A stretch of 64,000 bases of DNA, from assembly GCF_008704655.1 (NCBI RefSeq), contig NZ_CP023688.1:744001-808000 (forward strand). The letters run 5' to 3'. The translations under genes and the position numbers were made by a program. Source of the DNA: Streptomyces rimosus (GTDB lineage: Bacteria > Actinomycetota > Actinomycetes > Streptomycetales > Streptomycetaceae). The notes below the pieces were generated by a model. It saw nothing but the letters and a program-made list of their open reading frames with translations, made no database searches and was not told the DNA's origin. Positions 59,807 to 64,000 of this stretch are shown here, in pieces. The stretch's first letter is position 1, and each line of letters begins with the position of its first letter.

Positions 59807-60226
59807 TCAGCGGCTGCGGGCAGCGTTCGCTGCCGGGGCTGGAGCAGCGGGCACGGCGGGTTCGGTCGGCACGGGGGCGGGGGGCGCCTCAGGCGCGGCG
59901 ACGCGGCCGAGGCTCTGGAGAACGCCGGAGGCCGCCTTGGCCTGCACGTCGCGGACGGCGACCGCTACAGCGAGCTGACGGGCGCAGTCGAGGACGTGCG
60001 ATGCCTCGTGTGCGCCGATCTGCCGCTCGGGGCGGACAAGTTCGGTGAGGCGGTCGCGGTGGAAGGTGATGCTCTGCTCGGCGAATGCGAGGTCGTGGTG
60101 CATGGCGAGCAGGGCGGCGAGCATGCCGGGCGGCTGGCTCTGGGCGTGTGCTTTGAGTTCGGCCAGGGGCGTGCCGTACAGGTCTTGGATCCGTGCGGCC
60201 ATCTCGGTGGATGTCAGGTGAGGCAC
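59807..60226 (-). CDS. hypothetical protein
   Basis: 139 residues. A helical N-terminal part (STEMAARIQDLYGTPLAELK, AALLAMHHDLAFAEQSITFH, ASHVLDCARQLAVAVAVRDV) and a Pro/Ala tail. The same design (helical domain of about 100 residues plus a Pro/Ala-rich tail) recurs in the next two genes, which suggests a family of related accessory proteins. Confidence 0.62.
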   Translation of the reverse strand: MPHLTSTEMAARIQDLYGTPLAELKAHAQSQPPGMLAALLAMHHDLAFAEQSITFHRDRLTELVRPERQIGAHEASHVLDCARQLAVAVAVRDVQAKAASGVLQSLGRVAAPEAPPAPVPTEPAVPAAPAPAANAARSR

Positions 60227-60235
60227 TCGGGGCTT

Positions 60236-60679
60236 TCACGGTCGGCGGGCCCGGGCCGCCCCGGCACGCTGCGGTGCCGGGGCGGCCGGAGGCAAGGGGG
60301 TGATGACCGCCGGCTGCGCCGTGGGGGCGGGGCGAGGCTGCTGGCCGGGAGGCGGCATGGTGCGCAGCAGGTCACCGAGCGCGGCTCGGTAGCCGTTACG
60401 GGCATCGAGCGCGGCCTCCAGCCATTGCGCGTCCATGCGCAGGTCGTCGGCGGACAGGTCGTCCATGTCGCGCCCGGCCGCCGTGGCGTCGTGCACGCGC
60501 TCACGCACCCGGTTGACCTGCTCCTCAGCCATGGCGAGGAACGAACGCAGCTCGATGGCACGGATCAACGCGGCAGAGGCGTCCGGCCCTGTTGCGGTCG
60601 CGTACAGCTCGGCGACCGGGGCGGAGAAACTCTCCTGCAGCCGGCCGTCCAGAGTGCTGGGCTTGAGCTGGACGCTCAC
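60236..60679 (-). CDS. hypothetical protein
   Basis: 147 residues from GTG (VSVQLKPSTLDGRLQESFSA), overlapping the upstream gene by four bases. Helical (SAALIRAIELRSFLAMAEEQ, VNRVRERVHDATAAGRDMDD, MDAQWLEAALDARNGYRAAL) with a Pro-rich tail. No family was recognised. Confidence 0.63.
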   Translation of the reverse strand: MSVQLKPSTLDGRLQESFSAPVAELYATATGPDASAALIRAIELRSFLAMAEEQVNRVRERVHDATAAGRDMDDLSADDLRMDAQWLEAALDARNGYRAALGDLLRTMPPPGQQPRPAPTAQPAVITPLPPAAPAPQRAGAARARRP

Positions 60680-61143
60680 CGGCGAACCCCTCGCCCAGCT
60701 CCTGGGTTCGAGGCAGTCGCTGCCCGGGTGGGTGGGCTGGTCTGCACGGCCGGGCTCCTGCGGGCCCTGCGGTTGAGGCGGGCCAGCCGCTCGGCGGCCA
60801 GATCCTGCTTCTCCGGGACGGCGGGGTCGAGGAGCCATCGCACGACCATGGCCCGCCCGTCCCTCGCGGTCACGGCCGTATTCACTCGGTGCGCCTTTTC
60901 CATGGCCGGGTCGTCGAGTTCGTCCGGCTGCGATTCGAGCACGGCGACAAGTTCGTCCTCGGCCTTTTCCAGTAGCTTCTGGGACTCGGCGAGCTTGCCG
61001 TGCCAGTGCACGATCTCGGTGGCCTCACGGTTGGCCTGCGGAGCCGCCGTGACGGCTCTTTGGAGTTCGGCGAAGCTCATATCGAAGCGGGCCTCGATCT
61101 GCTCGGTGATGACGCCCATGACGTCGTCAGCACCATCAGGCAC
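60676..61143 (-). CDS. hypothetical protein
   Basis: 155 residues. Mostly helical and coiled-coil-like (EIVHWHGKLAESQKLLEKAE, DELVAVLESQPDELDDPAME), with a tail RLNRRARRSPAVQTSPPT. It is the first of the three related-looking small genes. Possible protein-protein scaffold; no function recognised. Confidence 0.63.
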   Translation of the reverse strand: MPDGADDVMGVITEQIEARFDMSFAELQRAVTAAPQANREATEIVHWHGKLAESQKLLEKAEDELVAVLESQPDELDDPAMEKAHRVNTAVTARDGRAMVVRWLLDPAVPEKQDLAAERLARLNRRARRSPAVQTSPPTRAATASNPGAGRGVRR

Positions 61144-61212
61144 AACGAATTCCTTTCCTTAGCGAGAGTTCCGTGAGGCGGCGCAGCAGCCGTGAGAGCC
61201 CGGCAGGCCCTG

Positions 61213-61560
61213 TCAGTGGAGACAGGTGTAGACGGTCGGGTACACGTAGGTGCCGGAAACCCAGCCCGTTACGCCGGTGGTCTTGTCCGTGATGTAGACC
61301 CACGAACCGGTCTTCGTCGTCTTGTGGACGGTGAACTTGTGGGTCTTGTAGAGGGTGCCGAGTGCTGTGGAATTCGTCGTCGCCTTCGAGCGGATGGTGA
61401 CCGCACTGGCGTCGTGGATCTGGTACGGCCCGGTCTTGTTGCACGCGCTGGAGGCAGTGACGGTGGCCGGGGCTGCGGCGTTGGCCGTCGCCGCGGTGAC
61501 AGCAGGCAGCGCGACGGCTGCGGTTACAGCCGCGGCGGCAGCAATGCGGGAAATTCGCAA
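61213..61560 (-). CDS. secreted SH3-like domain protein
   Basis: 115 residues from TTG with AGGAAG 6 bases upstream. Signal peptide RISRIAAAAAVTAAVALPAV then TAATANA. The mature domain (HDASAVTIRSKATTNSTALG, TLYKTHKFTVHKTTKTGSWV, YITDKTTGVTGWVSGTYVYP) is a bacterial SH3 fold as in cell-wall-binding proteins, with one Cys near each end. A conserved 40-bp repeat lies 180 bases upstream. Confidence 0.78.
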   Translation of the reverse strand: MRISRIAAAAAVTAAVALPAVTAATANAAAPATVTASSACNKTGPYQIHDASAVTIRSKATTNSTALGTLYKTHKFTVHKTTKTGSWVYITDKTTGVTGWVSGTYVYPTVYTCLH

Positions 61561-61803
61561 GGAAGTCTTCCTAACAGGTGAAAAAGCTGCAGGCGGAGAG
61601 GGTCTCCGGAGTGCGAGCGATTCGGTCAAGGCACGGGCGGACGTCACGGCGGGCGCATGCGAAAGAAACCCCTTTGAAAGGCGAAGGTGTGGAGGGGTGA
61701 CCGCAGTTGTCGTCCCTGCGGCCCTATAAGAGTCCGGAGATTCGCCGGTTTGGCCAACCGGCGATCGTCGGCTATGTTTCGCCGCGCCTGCGGGCGGTGA
61801 TAC
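61561..61803. other. promoter-containing gap upstream of the SH3 gene
   Basis: 243 bases without a gene. Contains the second copy of the dispersed 40-bp repeat (61743-61782). Probably the promoter region for the SH3 gene and what follows. Confidence 0.5.
61743..61782. repeat. 40-bp dispersed repeat, copy 2
   Basis: CGCCGGTTTGGCCAACCGGC, then GATCGTCGGCTATGTTTCGC. Same orientation and near-identical to 2332-2371. The GCCGGTT/AACCGGC arms are conserved, while the differences fall mainly in the loop and flanks. Confidence 0.6.
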
Positions 61804-62538
61804 TCAGCGCGACCGGCCCGGCGGGCGCGCAACAGGTGCTTTTGGCGGACTGGCCGGGCGGGTAATCGACGCGGCAGAGCGGACCGGCGGAAGGGGACCG
61901 GCTGTTCCCATGAGCCGGTCGTCGCACCACTGCAGAGCGTCGTGGACCGTGGCGAAGCCGCCTTCGCGCAGCGTGTGGGTCCACGCGGTGGGGTCAACCT
62001 CCTCGACCACGACACGGAACGGAGACGTGAGGCGTCCGTCGAGGGCGCGCAGGGCCACCACGGTGACCCAGTCGTTCGGGTCGTCGCGGGTGTAGGAGAA
62101 GCCCATCGCGAAGTGGTCTCCGTCGCCCGCCAGGCGCCGTTCCAGTGCCCGCGTCGGCTCGTCCGCCGGCGCATGGCCCAGCCCGGGATCGAGGCCGATG
62201 GCGTCGGGAGGGCAGCCGCGGTGGATGAGCCAGGACTGTGCCATCGCAGGCAGCGGCAGCTCAGCACGCTCATAATCGAACGACCGCTTCTCGTGGTCCC
62301 GTTTCAGGTGCAGTGCCATGTACTGGGGAACGCCTGGGTGGTCGAAGGTGGCTGAGCGGTCGAACAGGACGTAGAAGCTGTGGACGCCGTCGGCGGTGTG
62401 ATGCTCAGCGAACGGAACGAGCATGTCGGCTTCTATCTCGACCTGGAGCCAGAACGCCTCGGCGGTCTGCTCGTCGGCATCAAAGCCGTCCAGCCGGAGG
62501 TCGAGTTCGGGCGGGGGCGTCGATTCAGGAGAGGGCAA
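61804..62538 (-). CDS. hypothetical protein
   Basis: 244 residues from TTG with GAAAGG upstream. LRLDGFDADEQTAEAFWLQV, HSFYVLFDRSATFDHPGVPQ, YMALHLKRDHEKRSFDYERA, FAMGFSYTRDDPNDWVTVVA, LRALDGRLTSPFRVVVEEVD. An alpha/beta protein with a disordered Pro/Arg tail, unrecognised. Part of the leftward train. Confidence 0.66.
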   Translation of the reverse strand: MPSPESTPPPELDLRLDGFDADEQTAEAFWLQVEIEADMLVPFAEHHTADGVHSFYVLFDRSATFDHPGVPQYMALHLKRDHEKRSFDYERAELPLPAMAQSWLIHRGCPPDAIGLDPGLGHAPADEPTRALERRLAGDGDHFAMGFSYTRDDPNDWVTVVALRALDGRLTSPFRVVVEEVDPTAWTHTLREGGFATVHDALQWCDDRLMGTAGPLPPVRSAASITRPASPPKAPVARPPGRSR

Positions 62539-62558
62539 CAGGGCCTTTCGGTCGAGGG

Positions 62559-63260
62559 TCAGCGTCGGCGCGCTGGGGTGGAGGGCCACGCCCCGGGCCG
62601 GGCTGCCGTCTTTGACACCTGGTTCGCGGCCGTCCGGTGCACGGTGGTCAGCGCGGCGCATCCGGCCTCGGTCAAGACGACCGGTTGGCCGGCGTGAACG
62701 GGGTGGCTGGTGTCCCGGGAGACCAGGCCGGCGCCTTCCAGCCGCTGCAGCTCGGCGTGCGGGATGCGGGTGCCGGAGGCCGTGGTCACCGCCATCCGGC
62801 CGGTCAGGAGATGCTCGTAGAGCTTGGCTCCACCAGCGATGGCGAGCAGTGCCGCCCGGTCGGCGGCCGAGGTCTGTTCCCGCCGGGGTGCCGGTGGCGT
62901 GGCGGTCGCGGCCTCGATTGGTTCCAGGGCCGCAAGCACCCGGCGGGCGGCGGTGTCGCGAATGTCGGCGGCCTCCTCCAGCTGGTCCACGGTGCGGTCG
63001 ATGCGCTCGAACAGGGCTCCGTCGACGGGGAACTCGCCGCTGGACAGGCGGTGGAGGAGAGTGCGGTAGAAGGTCACGCCGGTCTCGGCCTGGGCCAGCT
63101 CGCGATGCTGGTCGACGAGCCGGGCATGGGGTTCGTCGAGGAGGCTGCGGTCGCGATGGGTCCACAGGGTGTCGATGTCATGGCCGGTGGCGGCCTCGAC
63201 GCGATGGTCGAGCGGGGAGACCGCACGCTGGGCTGCTGCCGGGGCGGGATCATCGCGCAT
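62559..63260 (-). CDS. hypothetical protein
   Basis: 233 residues. The N-terminal half is helical and coiled-coil-like (ARLVDQHRELAQAETGVTFY, RTLLHRLSSGEFPVDGALFE, RIDRTVDQLEEAADIRDTAA). The C-terminal half contains a winged-helix-like piece (IPHAELQRLEGAGLVSRDTS, HPVHAGQPVVLTEAGCAAL). Possibly regulatory; not recognised. Confidence 0.63.
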   Translation of the reverse strand: MRDDPAPAAAQRAVSPLDHRVEAATGHDIDTLWTHRDRSLLDEPHARLVDQHRELAQAETGVTFYRTLLHRLSSGEFPVDGALFERIDRTVDQLEEAADIRDTAARRVLAALEPIEAATATPPAPRREQTSAADRAALLAIAGGAKLYEHLLTGRMAVTTASGTRIPHAELQRLEGAGLVSRDTSHPVHAGQPVVLTEAGCAALTTVHRTAANQVSKTAARPGAWPSTPARRR

Positions 63261-63276
63261 AGGCGGCTCCAGATGC

Positions 63277-63756
63277 TTAACGGGTCTGAGGGCGGGCAGC
63301 GTTGTGCGCGGGCCGCGGGAGGCCCGGCATGGCAGAGGGCAAGGGGCGCGGTGCCGGATTGCCGGTGGTCAGCTGCGGAGAGCGGGCGCGGGCCGCGTGG
63401 GTACGGGCGCTCAGCGGTCGGCGATTCATTCCCAGGCGGCGGCCGACCTCGTCGTAGACGTCGTTGCCGGCCCGCGGCCGGACCGCCACGACATGGATCT
63501 CCCGCTGGTGCGCGGACATCTCGGGTGCCGGACGCACGCCGTAGACGACGCGCCAGTCCTTGCGGGAATCCACGAACAGCTTGCGGTAGCCCTCCAAGTC
63601 GCCGGTGAGCCGCAGCCCGAAGCGCTCGGCGTTCACCACTTCCTGCAGGTAGGCCAGGGTGAGGTCGCGGACGTCGCCGGGGGCCTGGAGGAGATCCGTC
63701 AGCGCGCGGGGGTCGAAACTCAGGCCGAAGGCCGGCCGCCGCTCGCCCCCGTTCAC
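63277..63756 (-). CDS. RelE/ParE-like protein
   Basis: 159 residues. GLSFDPRALTDLLQAPGDVR, RLTGDLEGYRKLFVDSRKDW, RVVYGVRPAPEMSAHQREIH, VVAVRPRAGNDVYDEVGRRL is the RelE/ParE beta-sheet pattern (G…YRKL…RVVY…VVAVRPR), with a 50-residue Pro/Ala tail that toxins normally lack. No antitoxin gene is recognised alongside; the upstream partial gene, overlapping by ATGA, is the only candidate. Confidence 0.7.
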   Translation of the reverse strand: MNGGERRPAFGLSFDPRALTDLLQAPGDVRDLTLAYLQEVVNAERFGLRLTGDLEGYRKLFVDSRKDWRVVYGVRPAPEMSAHQREIHVVAVRPRAGNDVYDEVGRRLGMNRRPLSARTHAARARSPQLTTGNPAPRPLPSAMPGLPRPAHNAARPQTR

Positions 63757-64000
63757 GCCGCCTGCTCGGACGGCTCACCGCTCCCGGAGGGCTTGGCGTC
63801 GCTCGTCGTCACCTTCTCCGTACGGGCGGAGGGCGGCGGGCCGGGCAGGATGCGGTGGGCGGGCCGCTCCGGGGACGTCATACAGGCCGACAGCGGCCCG
63901 CCGGGCGCGCGGATCGCCGCGATGGCGTGCGTCAGGAAGTCCCGGTGCCACACGAACAGGCCGGACAGGCCCGCCTCGGGGTCCTTGTGCTGCTGGTAGG
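63753..64000 (-). CDS. partial hypothetical protein, runs off the right edge
   Basis: C-terminal 81 codons: YQQHKDPEAGLSGLFVWHRD, FLTHAIAAIRAPGGPLSACM, then a Pro/Ser/Thr tail ending EPSEQAA. Its TGA overlaps the ATG of the RelE-like gene. The N-terminus is outside the window, so no family can be assigned. Confidence 0.55.
   Translation of the reverse strand, partial: YQQHKDPEAGLSGLFVWHRDFLTHAIAAIRAPGGPLSACMTSPERPAHRILPGPPPSARTEKVTTSDAKPSGSGEPSEQAA

Noticed and set aside
1..64000. CRISPR array
   Set aside because: No regularly spaced short repeats with unique spacers; the tandem decamers at 7933 have no spacers.

Overview
The window looks like an accessory region of a Streptomyces (or close actinomycete) genome. 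It is strongly GC-rich, uses many GTG and TTG starts with 4-base ATGA/GTGA gene overlaps, and carries typical streptomycete families: DUF317, DUF5999, WhiB-like, ScbR-type TetR, XRE regulators with C-terminal repeat or MmyB domains, and a graspetide-type precursor. Function calls come from reading motifs by eye; no searches were run.

Layout. 0-5 kb: two tyrosine recombinases, one with an excisionase-like partner, separated by gene debris. 5-9.3 kb: a leftward cassette of a 53-residue peptide, an asparagine-synthetase-like ligase without glutaminase Cys, a GNAT and a small protein with a bacterial amyloid (BASS3/RHIM-like) motif, divergent from an XRE regulator. 9.4-21 kb: Nudix, a second XRE regulator and a HATPase protein, then a rightward cluster centred on a graspetide (ATP-grasp-modified RiPP) precursor and its ligase, with Nudix, GNAT, two PhyH-type oxygenases, an endonuclease/phosphatase-fold protein and an MFS exporter. 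21-26.5 kb: decayed genes, a small secreted protein, an ScbR-like regulator with a palindromic operator candidate, and an MmyB-type regulator. 27.4-35 kb: an integrated mobilizable plasmid module (wHTH protein, WhiB-like protein, SpdB-like membrane protein, MobC, relaxase, hairpin-rich oriT candidate).

35.9-40.9 kb is a four-layer nest. A host gene is split by an element with roughly 100-bp terminal inverted repeats and a 5-bp target duplication, whose only gene encodes a Cys-rich zinc-ribbon protein. An IS5-family element sits in its right inverted repeat at CTAG, and a group II intron sits inside the IS transposase. Every junction can be reconstructed from the sequence.

41-43.8 kb holds DUF317 and small accessory genes. 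44-52.2 kb holds a type I polyketide synthase read as KS-AT-DH(degenerate)-ER(decayed)-KR-ACP-MDR reductase, with an apparent one-base deletion before the ACP. It ends against an integrase remnant. 53-64 kb is a long leftward gene train with translational overlaps. It encodes a sortase-anchored SpaA-like surface protein, a DUF317 protein, a second ATP-grasp ligase, an MFS exporter, two winged-helix regulators, several small Ala/Pro-rich proteins, an SH3-like secreted protein and a RelE-like toxin, and it runs off the right edge.

A 40-bp conserved repeat containing a short palindrome lies upstream of both the excisionase-integrase genes (2.3 kb) and the SH3 gene (61.7 kb).
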